Shown in pieces: positions 8,156-16,456 of a stretch of 48,864 nt of DNA. The position numbers and the translations under genes were made by a program. Every line of letters begins with the position of its first letter. The stretch's first letter is position 1. The notes beneath the pieces were generated by a model. That model saw nothing but the letters and a program-made list of their open reading frames with translations. It made no database searches and was not told where the DNA came from. Source of the DNA: JAAGZL01 sp050290785 (GTDB lineage: Bacteria > Pseudomonadota > Gammaproteobacteria > Chromatiales > Chromatiaceae); the NCBI GenBank assembly GCA_050290785.1, contig JBNKIR010000045.1, forward strand, positions 1-48,864, in the 5' to 3' direction.

Positions 8156-8662
8156 ATGTCAAATTACAATGTAAATCCGGAAGGCGACGGCCTCATAGAA
8201 AAACTGGTTAATGTCAATCGTGTTGCCAAGGTAGTCAAGGGTGGTCGTATTTTCGGTTTCTCCGCCTTGACCGTAGTAGGTGACGGTAATGGACAGGTTG
8301 GCTTCGGTACTGGAAAGGCACGTGAAGTTCCTATCGCTATTCAAAAGGCGATGGAAAATGCGCGCAGAAACATGCGCAGCGTAAAGCTGAAGGATGACAC
8401 CCTGCAGTATCCTCTGATGGGTCGTCATGGTGCCGCCAGGGTTCATATGCAGCCTGCCTCACCTGGTACCGGTATCATTGCCGGCGGCGCTATGCGTGCG
8501 GTTTTCGAGGTGGTGGGTGTTCACAACGTATTGGCCAAATGTATTGGTACCAACAATCCGTTGAATGTGGTTCGCGCCACCATCAATGGCCTGACCGGGA
8601 TGGATGATGCAGAGACTGTTGCCGCCAAACGTGGCAAGAGTGTAGATGAGATTCTGGGGTAA
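8156..8662 (+). CDS. rpsE: 30S ribosomal protein S5
   Basis: S5 contributes to decoding accuracy and mRNA entry. The 168-residue product has the N-terminal double-stranded-RNA-binding domain with VNRVAKVVKGGRIFGFSALT, then GDGNGQVGFGTGKAREVP, and the C-terminal domain with PASPGTGIIAGGAMRAVFE. Lengths and motifs are normal. It is followed 3 bases later by rpmD. Confidence 0.98.
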   Translation: MSNYNVNPEGDGLIEKLVNVNRVAKVVKGGRIFGFSALTVVGDGNGQVGFGTGKAREVPIAIQKAMENARRNMRSVKLKDDTLQYPLMGRHGAARVHMQPASPGTGIIAGGAMRAVFEVVGVHNVLAKCIGTNNPLNVVRATINGLTGMDDAETVAAKRGKSVDEILG

Positions 8663-8665
8663 ACC

Positions 8666-8860
8666 ATGGCTAAGAAAAAGATTCCAATGATGAAGGTCAC
8701 ACTGGTGCGTAGTTTGAATGGCCGTCTTAAGAGTCATCAGGCATGTGTTAGAGGCTTGGGGCTGCGGCGCATGCACCAGACCGTGGAGGTGGAAGACACC
8801 CCTGCCACCCGTGGTATGTTGAACAAGGTTTCCTATATGGTTAGGGAAGAGGAAGCATAA
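8666..8860 (+). CDS. rpmD: 50S ribosomal protein L30
   Basis: L30 is a small 50S protein. The 64-residue product has the family core TLVRSLNGRLKSHQACVRGL and LGLRRMHQTVEVEDTPATRG. It is slightly longer than typical (about 59-60) because of a lysine-rich start MAKKKIPMMK and the tail YMVREEEA. It lies 3 bases after rpsE and 1 base before rplO, consistent with tight coupling. Confidence 0.96.
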   Translation: MAKKKIPMMKVTLVRSLNGRLKSHQACVRGLGLRRMHQTVEVEDTPATRGMLNKVSYMVREEEA

Positions 8861-8861
8861 G

Positions 8862-9296
8862 ATGCGTTTAAACACTATTAAACCAGCAGCAGGCAGCAAG
8901 TCTGATCGCAAGCGCGTAGGTCGCGGCATCGGAAGCGGCCTGGGCAAGACCGCCGGGCGCGGTCATAAGGGTCAGAAGTCACGCACCGGCGGCTTTCACA
9001 AGGTTGGCTTTGAGGGTGGTCAGATGCCACTGCAGCGTCGTCTCCCCAAAGTGGGCTTTGTTTCGCGTAAGGCGAAATATACCGCTGAGATTAGGCTGAA
9101 TGAGTTGGCCAAGGTCGAGGCTGACGTGATTGATCTGAAGGCACTGCAGGACGCAAACATTCTGCCTCATGCGATTAAGCGGGCCAAAGTTATCCTGTCC
9201 GGAAGCATAGACAAGGCGGTTACCCTGCGAGGTCTAGGTGTAACCAAGGGTGCCAGAGAGGCGATTGAAGCCGCTGGCGGGAAGATCGAAGAGTAA
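8862..9296 (+). CDS. rplO: 50S ribosomal protein L15
   Basis: L15 is a late-assembly protein of the 50S core. The 144-residue product begins MRLNTIKPAAGSK, followed by the glycine/arginine-rich RVGRGIGSGLGKTAGRGHKG extension and the motif GGFHKVGFEGGQMPLQRRLP. The C-terminal signature is in the KVILSGSIDKAVTLRGLGVT region. It immediately precedes secY, as in most proteobacteria. Confidence 0.98.
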   Translation: MRLNTIKPAAGSKSDRKRVGRGIGSGLGKTAGRGHKGQKSRTGGFHKVGFEGGQMPLQRRLPKVGFVSRKAKYTAEIRLNELAKVEADVIDLKALQDANILPHAIKRAKVILSGSIDKAVTLRGLGVTKGAREAIEAAGGKIEE

Positions 9297-9301
9297 ATCT
9301 A

Positions 9302-10648
9302 ATGGCTATTGGCTCGAAACCAAATCCCCTGGCAGGAGGACATCTGACGGAGTTACGTCAGCGTCTGTTCTTCGTGCTGGGCGCGTTGCTGGTTTTTCGT
9401 ATCGGTACCTTTATTCCGGTCCCTGGGGTTAATCCGGCAGCATTGGCCGCTATGTTTGACCAGCAGCAGGGCACCATTCTGGATATGTTCAACATGTTCT
9501 CTGGTGGTGCATTGAAAAGGGCTAGTCTGTTTGCTCTGGGCATCATGCCTTACATCTCTGCATCTATTATTATGCAGTTGATGTCTTCCGTGATCCCCTC
9601 ATTGGAACAGCTTAAGAAAGAGGGTGAGTCAGGTCGCCGCAAGATCACCCAATATACCAGATATGGCACTGTCGTCCTGGCGACGTTCCAGGCCATCGGT
9701 ATATCGGTTGCCCTGCAGGGGCAGTCTGCTGGGGGTATGGGGGTTGTTATGAATCCAGGCCCCGGTTTTGTATTCACCGCTGCGGTCTCACTGGTTACCG
9801 GCACCATGTTCCTGATGTGGTTGGGCGAGCAGATAACAGAACGCGGTATAGGTAACGGTATATCTTTGATCATCTTCGGCGGTATCGTTGCAGGTCTGCC
9901 GGCTGCAATCGGTGGAACTCTGGCGCTGGTGGGCACTGGCGAGATGAATCCCGTTACAGTGCTAACCCTGTTTATTCTGGCTGTTGCGGTCACGGCCTTT
10001 GTGGTCTTTGTGGAGCGTGGACAGAGAAGGATTACGGTGAATTACGCCAAGCGCCAGCAGGGGCGCAAGATGATGGCAGGGCAGAGTACCCATCTGCCAC
10101 TGAAGCTGAATATGGCTGGCGTTATCCCGCCCATCTTCGCCTCCAGTATCATCCTGTTTCCTTCGACCCTGGGGCAGTGGTTGGGTACCCAGGAGAATAT
10201 GCGCTGGCTGCAGGACATTGTTGGCAAGATAGCTCCTGGTGAGCCAATCTATGTGCTTCTGTATGCAATCGCGATTGTGTTCTTCTGCTTCTTCTATACC
10301 GCGTTGGTGTTTAACTCTAAAGAGACAGCAGATAATTTGAAGAGGTCTGGCGCCTTTTTACCTGGCATACGTCCAGGTGAACAGACAGCCAAGTATATCG
10401 ATGGCGTCATGTCCAGGCTGACCCTGGCCGGTGCCATCTACATCACCCTGGTCTGTCTGTTGCCGGAGTTCCTGATCGTCGGTTGGAATGTGCCCTTCTA
10501 TTTTGGAGGCACGTCACTACTGATTATCGTGGTGGTGGTTATGGATTTTATGGCCCAGGTGCAGGCCTTGATGACATCGCACCAGTATGAAGGTCTGATG
10601 AAGAAGGCCAATCTGAAAGGGCGGGGCGGATCAGGTCTGCTGCGCTGA
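9302..10648 (+). CDS. secY: Preprotein translocase subunit SecY
   Basis: SecY is the channel subunit of the SecYEG inner-membrane translocon. The 448-residue product has the expected ten hydrophobic segments. The N-terminal part carries LRQRLFFVLGALLVFRIGTF and the next helices contain ALGIMPYISASIIMQL, with the conserved pore-region residues. The cytoplasmic loops include YAKRQQGRKMMAGQSTHLPL and GIRPGEQTAKYIDGVM. It starts 5 bases after rplO and is followed by rpmJ 40 bases later. Confidence 0.98.
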   Translation: MAIGSKPNPLAGGHLTELRQRLFFVLGALLVFRIGTFIPVPGVNPAALAAMFDQQQGTILDMFNMFSGGALKRASLFALGIMPYISASIIMQLMSSVIPSLEQLKKEGESGRRKITQYTRYGTVVLATFQAIGISVALQGQSAGGMGVVMNPGPGFVFTAAVSLVTGTMFLMWLGEQITERGIGNGISLIIFGGIVAGLPAAIGGTLALVGTGEMNPVTVLTLFILAVAVTAFVVFVERGQRRITVNYAKRQQGRKMMAGQSTHLPLKLNMAGVIPPIFASSIILFPSTLGQWLGTQENMRWLQDIVGKIAPGEPIYVLLYAIAIVFFCFFYTALVFNSKETADNLKRSGAFLPGIRPGEQTAKYIDGVMSRLTLAGAIYITLVCLLPEFLIVGWNVPFYFGGTSLLIIVVVVMDFMAQVQALMTSHQYEGLMKKANLKGRGGSGLLR

Positions 10649-10688
10649 TTCAGACAAGAATTGAAACGAATTTTTTGGAGATAGAGCC

Positions 10689-10802
10689 ATGAAAGTCAGG
10701 GCTTCAGTAAAGAAAATTTGCCGTAACTGCAAGATCGTACGTCGTAAGGGTGTGGTGCGTGTAATCTGCAAGGACGGCCGGCATAAGCAACGTCAGGGCT
10801 AA
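10689..10802 (+). CDS. rpmJ: 50S ribosomal protein L36, zinc-binding form
   Basis: L36 is a 37-residue protein of the 50S subunit. The product begins MKVRASVKKICRNCKIVRRK and carries the complete zinc-ribbon set C11, C14, C27 and H32, so it is the C+ form that needs zinc. TTTTGGAGATAG precedes the ATG. It closes the spc operon and lies 95 bases before rpsM. It is easily missed because of its size, but the match to the family is unambiguous. Confidence 0.97.
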   Translation: MKVRASVKKICRNCKIVRRKGVVRVICKDGRHKQRQG

Positions 10803-10897
10803 CAGTAGTTGCGCCTTGATTTGTATATAGTTTCCCGATAAGATTACGCGTTTTCGCGCGTGAAGCGGGTGGGTTTTATTTTATTTAGGAGTTAGTG
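10803..10897 (+). promoter_or_regulatory. Candidate alpha-operon leader upstream of rpsM
   Basis: This 95-base gap between rpmJ and rpsM is long for the region and contains a GC-rich inverted pair (ACGCG / CGCGT around 10846-10862), then a T/A-rich stretch and TTAGGAG before the rpsM start. In E. coli the same gap carries the pseudoknot by which S4 represses the alpha operon. Position fits that role, but I have not folded it and the element is inferred. Confidence 0.3.
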
Positions 10898-11254
10898 ATG
10901 GCCCGAATTGCAGGCGTCAATATTCCAGATCGTAAGCACGCTGTAATTGCGTTGACCGCAATCTACGGAATTGGCCGTACCAGATCTGCTCAGATCTGTG
11001 CTGCCTCCGGCATTGCAGAGGATGCAAAGATTCAGGATCTGACTGAAGCAGAGGTTGATACCCTGCGTACAGAGGTTGCAAAGTACACTGTAGAAGGTGA
11101 TTTGCGCCGTGATATCTCCATGAACATCAAGCGTTTGATGGATCTGGGATGTAATCGCGGTATCAGGCATCGTCGTGGACTGCCGGTAAGGGGGCAGCGT
11201 ACCAAGACCAATGCGCGTACCAGAAAGGGTCCGCGTCGCCCGATTAAGCGTTAG
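10898..11254 (+). CDS. rpsM: 30S ribosomal protein S13
   Basis: S13 is a 30S head protein that bridges to the 50S subunit. Starting at ATG 10898 gives 118 residues (family 114-122) beginning MARIAGVNIPDRKHAVIAL. A GTG one codon earlier is in frame, but TAGGAG at 10886-10891 fits the ATG better. The conserved central IKRLMDLGCNRGIRHRRGLP and the basic tail NARTRKGPRRPIKR are intact. It opens the alpha operon. Confidence 0.97.
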   Translation: MARIAGVNIPDRKHAVIALTAIYGIGRTRSAQICAASGIAEDAKIQDLTEAEVDTLRTEVAKYTVEGDLRRDISMNIKRLMDLGCNRGIRHRRGLPVRGQRTKTNARTRKGPRRPIKR

Positions 11255-11319
11255 GTGTAGAATTTAGTCCTGTCCAGGTGGGCAGGGAATGTATAGACAA
11301 GAGTTTGTAGGAATAGGCA

Positions 11320-11709
11320 ATGGCAAAACCAAGTAGCCGCGCACGCAAGAAGATCACCAAGGTGGTAACCGATGGTGTGGCACATATTCATGCGTCGTTC
11401 AACAATACGATCATAACCATCACAGACAGGCAGGGTAATGCGCTTTCCTGGGCAACATCTGGTGGTTCCGGATTCCGTGGTTCACGTAAGAGCACACCCT
11501 TTGCTGCCCAGGTGGCCGCCGATCGCGCTTGCGAGAAGGCGAAAGAGTATGGTCTGAAGAACCTGGATGTGGAGGTGAACGGTCCAGGTCCGGGTCGTGA
11601 TTCCGCCGTACGTGCCCTGAACAATGCCGGTTTCAAGATCACCAGCATCACTGACGTAACACCAATTCCACATAATGGTTGTCGTCCGCCCAAGAAGCGT
11701 CGAGTCTGA
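11320..11709 (+). CDS. rpsK: 30S ribosomal protein S11
   Basis: S11 lies on the 30S platform near the E site. The 129-residue product contains GVAHIHASFNNTIITITDR and the C-terminal signature ITSITDVTPIPHNGCRPPKK, including the Asn-Gly where isoaspartate forms in E. coli S11. The 65-base gap from rpsM contains a 7-bp stem (11269-11286) that could modulate expression. GTAGGAATAG precedes the start. Confidence 0.98.
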   Translation: MAKPSSRARKKITKVVTDGVAHIHASFNNTIITITDRQGNALSWATSGGSGFRGSRKSTPFAAQVAADRACEKAKEYGLKNLDVEVNGPGPGRDSAVRALNNAGFKITSITDVTPIPHNGCRPPKKRRV

Positions 11710-11725
11710 TCGGAGTTAAGTAAAA

Positions 11726-12346
11726 ATGGCAAGATACATAGGTCCTAAGTGTAAACTCAGCCGGCGTGAGGGAACCGATCTGTTCCTGAAGAGCCGCGTG
11801 CGTTCACTTGAATCCAAATGCAACATGGAGAAGCAGCCTGGTCAGACCACTGACCGTCGCCGCCGCATCTCTGACTATGGCCTGCAGCTGCGTGAAAAGC
11901 AGAAAGTGCGCCGTATCTATGGTGTGATGGAGAAGCAGTTCCGTAACTACTATAAGAAAGCCGCACAGGCCAAGGGCGCAACCGGTGAAAACCTGTTGCA
12001 GATGCTGGAACAGCGTCTGGATAATGTTGTATATCGACTTGGTTTCGGTGCAACCCGTGCTGAAGCACGTCAGCTGGTCAGCCATAAGGCAATAGAAGTG
12101 AACGGAAAGGTTGTGAACATCCCTTCCTATCATGTTCAGGCGGAAGATGTGATAACGGTCAGGGAAAAGGCCAAAAAGCAGATCCGTATCCAGGGTGCAC
12201 TTGCGCTTGCTGAGCAATATGGTTTTGTAGACTGGGTAGAGGTAGACCCCAAGGCGATGAAGGGTATTTTCAAGAGAATTCCTGATCGCACTGAACTACC
12301 TGCCGAGATTAGCGAACAGCTAGTCGTAGAACTGTACTCCAAATAA
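11726..12346 (+). CDS. rpsD: 30S ribosomal protein S4
   Basis: S4 nucleates 30S assembly and in E. coli is the translational repressor of the alpha operon. The 206-residue product begins MARYIGPKCKLSRREGTDLF, and the S4 RNA-binding domain starts around residue 96 with QRLDNVVYRLGFGATRAEAR. The C-terminus ends in LYSK as in the family. It begins 16 bases after rpsK behind CGGAGTTAAG. Confidence 0.98.
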   Translation: MARYIGPKCKLSRREGTDLFLKSRVRSLESKCNMEKQPGQTTDRRRRISDYGLQLREKQKVRRIYGVMEKQFRNYYKKAAQAKGATGENLLQMLEQRLDNVVYRLGFGATRAEARQLVSHKAIEVNGKVVNIPSYHVQAEDVITVREKAKKQIRIQGALALAEQYGFVDWVEVDPKAMKGIFKRIPDRTELPAEISEQLVVELYSK

Positions 12347-12368
12347 GGGATAGCGGGAGAAGCCACCG

Positions 12369-13361
12369 ATGCCGGAGTTTGTAACAGATTTTCTAAAACC
12401 ACGCCTGGTCAACGTACAGGCGATTACGCCGCTGCACTCCAAGGTCTCACTAGAGCCTATGGAGCGCGGATTCGGTCATACCCTGGGCAATGCACTGCGC
12501 AGAATCCTGCTTTCCTCTATGCCGGGTAGTGCTGTAGTCGAGGTAGAGATTGAGGGTGTTCTGCATGAATATACCACCATGGAAGGTGTGCAGGAGGATG
12601 TACTGGATATCCTCCTGAATCTGAAGGAGCTTGCAATCGTCATGCATGCAAGGAACGAGGCTACTCTTACGCTGAGCAAGAAAGGCCCTGGACCGGTCTT
12701 GGCCAGTGATATCGCCCTTGATCATGACGTTGAGATAACAAATCCAGATCATGTTATCGCCAATCTTACCAAAGAGGGCGAGATTAACATGACCCTGAAG
12801 GTGGCCAAGGGCATCGGTTACGAGCCGACCACCGTGCGCAATAACGAGTCCGGTGAGGATCAGCCCATTGGTCGTCTGCAGTTGGACGCAACCTTTTCGC
12901 CGGTCAGACGCGTATCCTATGAGGTAGAGGCTGCACGTGTGGAACAGCGTACCAACCTGGATCGCTTGGTGATCGACCTTGAGACCAACGGTACCATGGA
13001 TCCGGAAGAGGCCATTCGCCGTGCCGCAACCATCCTGCAGGATCAGCTGTCTGCTTTCGTAACCCTGGACGACACCACCGAGAGTGAGGTAAGTCAGGAG
13101 AGCGAGAAGCCGGCGATAGATCCGATCCTGCTGCGTCCGGTGGACGATCTGGAACTGACCGTCCGTTCCGCCAACTGCCTCAAGGCAGAAAATATCTTTC
13201 TTATTGGCGATCTTATTCAGCGCACTGAAGTGGAGTTGCTTAAGACGCCGAACCTGGGTAAGAAGTCGCTGACCGAGATCAAGGATGTCCTGGCGACTCG
13301 CGGCCTCTCTCTTGGTATGCGCCTGGAAAATTGGCCGCCAGAGGGGATGGAAGTGGCATAA
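12369..13361 (+). CDS. rpoA: DNA-directed RNA polymerase alpha subunit
   Basis: RpoA dimerises to scaffold RNA polymerase, and its C-terminal domain binds UP elements and activators. The 330-residue product has the N-terminal assembly domain (residues about 10-230, with ERGFGHTLGNALRRILLSS) and the alpha-CTD (about 250-315, with LTVRSANCLKAENIFLIGDL and TPNLGKKSLTEIKDVLATRG). Length is standard (329 in E. coli). It is 22 bases after rpsD and 60 before rplQ. Confidence 0.98.
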   Translation: MPEFVTDFLKPRLVNVQAITPLHSKVSLEPMERGFGHTLGNALRRILLSSMPGSAVVEVEIEGVLHEYTTMEGVQEDVLDILLNLKELAIVMHARNEATLTLSKKGPGPVLASDIALDHDVEITNPDHVIANLTKEGEINMTLKVAKGIGYEPTTVRNNESGEDQPIGRLQLDATFSPVRRVSYEVEAARVEQRTNLDRLVIDLETNGTMDPEEAIRRAATILQDQLSAFVTLDDTTESEVSQESEKPAIDPILLRPVDDLELTVRSANCLKAENIFLIGDLIQRTEVELLKTPNLGKKSLTEIKDVLATRGLSLGMRLENWPPEGMEVA

Positions 13362-13421
13362 GGCTATTTCAGCCACTTTTTGTGATTATTTGAATTAACT
13401 AGTTTTGAAGGAAGTCGATCC

Positions 13422-13820
13422 ATGCGTCATCGCAAATCAGGGCGGCAACTGAACCGCAATAGCAGCCATCGAAAAGCCATGTTCCGGAACATGACCTGTT
13501 CGCTGCTGCGTCACGAGCTGATCAAGACCACCCTCCCCAAGGCCAAAGAGCTGCGTCGGGTGGCTGAGCCTATTATAACCATCGGTAAAGTGGACAATGT
13601 TGCCAAGCGCCGCCTGGCTTTTGATCGTCTGCGCGATAAGGAGATGGTAGGAAAGCTGTTCAGCGAGATCGGGCCACGCTACAAGGAGCGTCCAGGTGGT
13701 TATGTGCGTATCCTGAAATGCGGCTATCGTCATGGCGACAAGGCCCCTATGGCCTACGTAGAGCTTGTGGATCGTCCAGAGGTGGATATGGACGATGTGG
13801 CAGTGGTCGATGCTGAATAA
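13422..13820 (+). CDS. rplQ: 50S ribosomal protein L17
   Basis: L17 lies near the tunnel exit on the 50S subunit. The 132-residue product starts MRHRKSGRQLNRNSSHRKAM and contains LLRHELIKTTLPKAKELRR; the C-terminal part includes GYVRILKCGYRHGDKAPMAY. It ends in DVAVVDAE. The final codons plus the downstream terminator are repeated about 1.1 kb further on (14942-15009). It is the last gene of the alpha operon. Confidence 0.98.
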   Translation: MRHRKSGRQLNRNSSHRKAMFRNMTCSLLRHELIKTTLPKAKELRRVAEPIITIGKVDNVAKRRLAFDRLRDKEMVGKLFSEIGPRYKERPGGYVRILKCGYRHGDKAPMAYVELVDRPEVDMDDVAVVDAE

Positions 13821-13840
13821 ACAGTATAACCAATAAACGT

Positions 13841-13870
13841 AAAAAACCGGGTTTTGCCCGGTTTTTTTTG
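13841..13870 (+). terminator. Rho-independent terminator of the alpha operon
   Basis: A GC stem (CCGGG / CCCGG) flanked by A-run and T-run (AAAAAACCGGG TTTTG CCCGGTTTTTTTT) lies 20 bases after the rplQ stop. The uninterrupted U-tract makes it a strong terminator for transcription coming from rpsM-rplQ. The flanking A-tract could let it work from the opposite strand as well. Confidence 0.92.
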
Positions 13871-14030
13871 TCTGGCCTCGGATGGTAGTATGTGGCGCAT
13901 TAGAAGGACGAAGTGACACGAAGGCGCAAAGTATTCATTTGTGGATGTAAGGGAACAATGGCTGCGAACCCATGTACTTGCTTCGCTGATATTTGAAATA
14001 ACCAAAAACCCTTGCTTCAAGGAATACAGT

Positions 14031-14897
14031 ATGCGCGTTCAAAAACTCACTCTCGGCCTACTCGCCGCCCTGTGTGTCTTTCTGCCCTTTACCTTAGGTG
14101 TTGCGCAGGATATACCGGCCGTCTCAGCCACCAATGGCAAGATCGGCGTCCTGGGCGGAACTTCCGATTCCGATAGTGCCGCAGCCCTGACCGGGTCATT
14201 GGCCACCCCGCTCGGCCACTCTTACGGACTGCAGCTGGACGGACTGGTCGGCAATCTCGGCAGTAGCGGTGGAGCCGGTCTGGGCGCACACCTGTTCTGG
14301 CGTGATCCTGAGACCGGAATGTTCGGCATCACCGCCAGCAAGCTCCACATGAACGATAGCGATTTGAACCGTTTTGGTCTTGAGGGGGAGTACTATAACG
14401 ACGCCTTTACCTTCTCAGGAATGGCCGGACGACAAAGCGGTGATTATACCCATGGTACTTATTACGGTCTTTCTGCCCGTTACTACGCCAACGACAGCCT
14501 GGTTTTTAGCGGACATAGAGAGAGTGTATCAGGGGATTCGCTATATACCCTCGGTGTTGAATGGCAGCCCCATACCACCCAGCAAGGCATCTCATACTAT
14601 GTAAATACCAGCTCAGGCCATGGCGATGCCGTGGGCAGTGTTGTTGCCGGGGTGCGTTTCTATCTGGGGAATAATAAATCTCTGAAGCGGCGTCATCGGG
14701 AAGATGATCCGGAGAACAGGCTGTTCAGGGATGCAAGCTTCGGCATGGGTAGACAGGATGCGGGACAGCAGTGTCCAGCCAATAGTGCTGATGTAGCGAG
14801 TGAACTGGAGTGTACCAGGTGCTTTGCCTCATACGTATGGGAAAGAACTAAGGAAGGGTATATCTGTCGTGTTGAGCTTCCAGGGCCTATCGAGTAG
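14031..14897 (+). CDS. Predicted secreted outer-membrane beta-barrel protein, unknown function
   Basis: I do not recognise a named family. The ATG at 14031, behind AAGGAATACAGT, gives 288 residues with a signal peptide (MRVQKLTLGLLAALCVFLPF, cleavage probably after GVAQ). Residues about 35-215 show alternating short hydrophobic strands rich in Gly, Tyr and Ser (for example GHSYGLQLDGLVGNLG, THGTYYGLSARYYAND, VVAGVRFYLGNNKSL), as in small outer-membrane barrels. The C-terminal tail is different: it is charged (KRRHREDDPENR) and has a Cys-rich end with four cysteines, including ECTRC. Two copies of the rplQ tail and terminator bracket the gene, suggesting it arrived with or by a duplication. 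Confidence 0.75.
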   Translation: MRVQKLTLGLLAALCVFLPFTLGVAQDIPAVSATNGKIGVLGGTSDSDSAAALTGSLATPLGHSYGLQLDGLVGNLGSSGGAGLGAHLFWRDPETGMFGITASKLHMNDSDLNRFGLEGEYYNDAFTFSGMAGRQSGDYTHGTYYGLSARYYANDSLVFSGHRESVSGDSLYTLGVEWQPHTTQQGISYYVNTSSGHGDAVGSVVAGVRFYLGNNKSLKRRHREDDPENRLFRDASFGMGRQDAGQQCPANSADVASELECTRCFASYVWERTKEGYICRVELPGPIE

Positions 14898-14941
14898 AAA
14901 TGGGGCGCCTGGATGTGTATATGTTCAAGGTAACTGAGATA

Positions 14942-15009
14942 GATGCTGAGTAAGCGGTATCACCAATAAATGCAAAAACCGGGGTCCGCCCGGTTTTTTG
15001 TTGTCTGGG
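14942..15009 (+). repeat. Duplicated rplQ 3' end with terminator (second copy)
   Basis: This segment aligns over its whole length with 13809-13875, the last codons of rplQ plus its terminator. Both read GATGCTGA(A/G)TAA, then a variant of ACAGTATAACCAATAAACG, then the CCGGG hairpin and TTGTCTGG. It keeps even the terminal Asp-Ala-Glu-stop codons of L17, although here they are not part of any gene. The best explanation is a duplication of the rplQ end. Confidence 0.8.
14973..15000 (+). terminator. Rho-independent terminator after the barrel protein gene
   Basis: The hairpin AAAAACCGGGG TCC GCCCGGTTTTTTG lies about 75 bases after the stop at 14897. It is the second copy of the alpha-operon terminator, with the loop changed from TTTT to TCC-type sequence but the CCGGG stem and T-run kept. 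It probably ends the transcript of the barrel gene and shields the DUF62 gene, which begins 25 bases later. Confidence 0.85.
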
Positions 15010-15024
15010 CTATAATTGATAGCC

Positions 15025-15768
15025 ATGACACTCGCAATTAAAAAACCAACGTCCATTGCCTCGTTCACGGATTTTGGAACGGATGGCCCCTACACCGGAC
15101 AGATGCAGGCGGTGCTATGCCATGCCCAGGTCCCGGTGATAGATCTGTTATCCAATGCGCCTGCATTTGATCCCGTGCGTTCCGGGTATCTCTTGGCGGC
15201 TGTATCCAACAGTATGCCGGACGGAACATTGTTTCTTGTAGTGGTAGATCCAGGTGTGGGCAGTGATCGGCTACCGCTGGTCATAAGAGATTCGCGTCAC
15301 TGGTTTGTGGGACCAAATAATGGAGTGTTGGCTCAGGTAGCAAAACGGGAAGCGTATAAAATCCAGAGCATAGACTGGGAACCTGAACATCTTAGTTCCA
15401 GCTTTCATGGTAGAGATCTGTTTTCGCCTGTGGCAGTGATGCTGTGTCAGGGAGAGATGATCGCGGGACGAGAGTTGACGGTCGATGGTTTGGCTGGTGT
15501 CGACACGCCGGATGACCTGCCAGAGATCATCTATATTGATTCTTTTGGAAATGGTTTTACCGGTATAAGGGCGTCGACAGTTAGCACAGACACGATCCTT
15601 GAGATCGAAGGAGTAGGGGTCAACTGGGCAAGAACCTTCAGCGATGCGGATGTCGGAGGGATGTTCTGGTACGAAAATTCGATAGGACTTATCGAGATAT
15701 CTGTAAACAAGGGAAGTGCGGAAAAGATGATCGGGTTTTCTGTCGGGAGTGAAGTCAGTTTGGGATAA
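15025..15768 (+). CDS. SAM hydroxide adenosyltransferase (DUF62) family protein
   Basis: The 247-residue product belongs to the DUF62 (SAM hydrolase / SAM-hydroxide adenosyltransferase) family, whose studied members cleave S-adenosylmethionine to adenosine and methionine. Visible family marks are FTDFGTDGPYTGQM at the start (aspartates of the active site), VDPGVGSDR around residue 75, the FVGPNNGVL loop around residue 97, and FHGRDLFSPVA around residue 128. The C-terminal barrel has IDSFGNGFTGIRAS. The start is ATG 15025; a TTG nine bases earlier is in frame but less likely. The cellular role of the family is poorly known, and the genomic context gives no further hint. Confidence 0.88.
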   Translation: MTLAIKKPTSIASFTDFGTDGPYTGQMQAVLCHAQVPVIDLLSNAPAFDPVRSGYLLAAVSNSMPDGTLFLVVVDPGVGSDRLPLVIRDSRHWFVGPNNGVLAQVAKREAYKIQSIDWEPEHLSSSFHGRDLFSPVAVMLCQGEMIAGRELTVDGLAGVDTPDDLPEIIYIDSFGNGFTGIRASTVSTDTILEIEGVGVNWARTFSDADVGGMFWYENSIGLIEISVNKGSAEKMIGFSVGSEVSLG

Positions 15769-15857
15769 CGCAGGCGAGCCGTGGGACTGACGGATGTCAT
15801 TGGAAAGCGATATCTGCTCTATTATAAATAGGCGTCAAGGCAGCTAGTAATTATGTC

Positions 15858-16337
15858 ATGAACATGATCGATAGATATCGGATATACATCGCTCACGCCA
15901 TCGCGCCAATCTTTGGGCTGATGACGCTTTTCACCATCTGGATACGTCCCAACGAGTTATGCTCTACCAGCCAGGAGTGTTTTGGTATGTTGCCGGTATC
16001 TGTGGTGCTGATTGTCGCCTATCTGCTCTATATCGGGATGTTCTTAACCGGTATTTCCAATAAAGCCAGGGAGCTCTATACCGATTCCGGACTGCCGTTT
16101 TGGAAATTGGCGGTAGCATCGTCCAATCGTGCGGTGCTGGCCACCATCGTAGTTACATCCACAGTGCTTTTTTCCAGATGGCCAGGACCGGCAAGTATCT
16201 GGGTGGATGCAATATTCGCTGTGGTGTTGCCTCTACTTGCAGTCTTCGTGCTCTATGCAAGTTGGTATCTGATCGTCGGCAGACAAAACAAGCAGATCAA
16301 ATTCGATGCCCGGAAGGAGCGAGCCTTTATCGCATGA
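15858..16337 (+). CDS. Small integral membrane protein, unknown
   Basis: This 159-residue product is not one I recognise. It has four clear hydrophobic segments: about residues 12-29 (IAHAIAPIFGLMTLFTIW), 44-66 (LPVSVVLIVAYLLYIGMFLT), 90-108 and 116-140. A short hydrophilic loop between the first two has two cysteines (CSTSQEC). The tail RQNKQIKFDARKERAFIA is basic and probably cytoplasmic. The start at 15858 has no strong ribosome site, and ATG 15864 is an alternative. It follows the DUF62 gene by 89 bases in the same direction and converges on a minus-strand small gene at a shared terminator. Confidence 0.7.
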   Translation: MNMIDRYRIYIAHAIAPIFGLMTLFTIWIRPNELCSTSQECFGMLPVSVVLIVAYLLYIGMFLTGISNKARELYTDSGLPFWKLAVASSNRAVLATIVVTSTVLFSRWPGPASIWVDAIFAVVLPLLAVFVLYASWYLIVGRQNKQIKFDARKERAFIA

Positions 16338-16412
16338 TACCAATGGCGTGTTGGGAAGATGTATGAGTCATGCTTAAAGGGGTAGTTGGGATTTTAATAT
16401 GTCCAAAATGCA

Positions 16413-16442
16413 GAAGACCCGGCTAAAAGCCGGGTCTTTCTT
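16413..16442. terminator. Bidirectional terminator
   Basis: A GC-rich inverted repeat, AAGACCCGGCT AAA AGCCGGGTCTT, is flanked by A and T residues on both sides. It lies between the plus-strand membrane protein (stop 16337) and the minus-strand 26-residue gene (stop 16457), so it can end both convergent transcripts. Confidence 0.85.
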
Positions 16443-16456
16443 GTGTGACAGTACTC

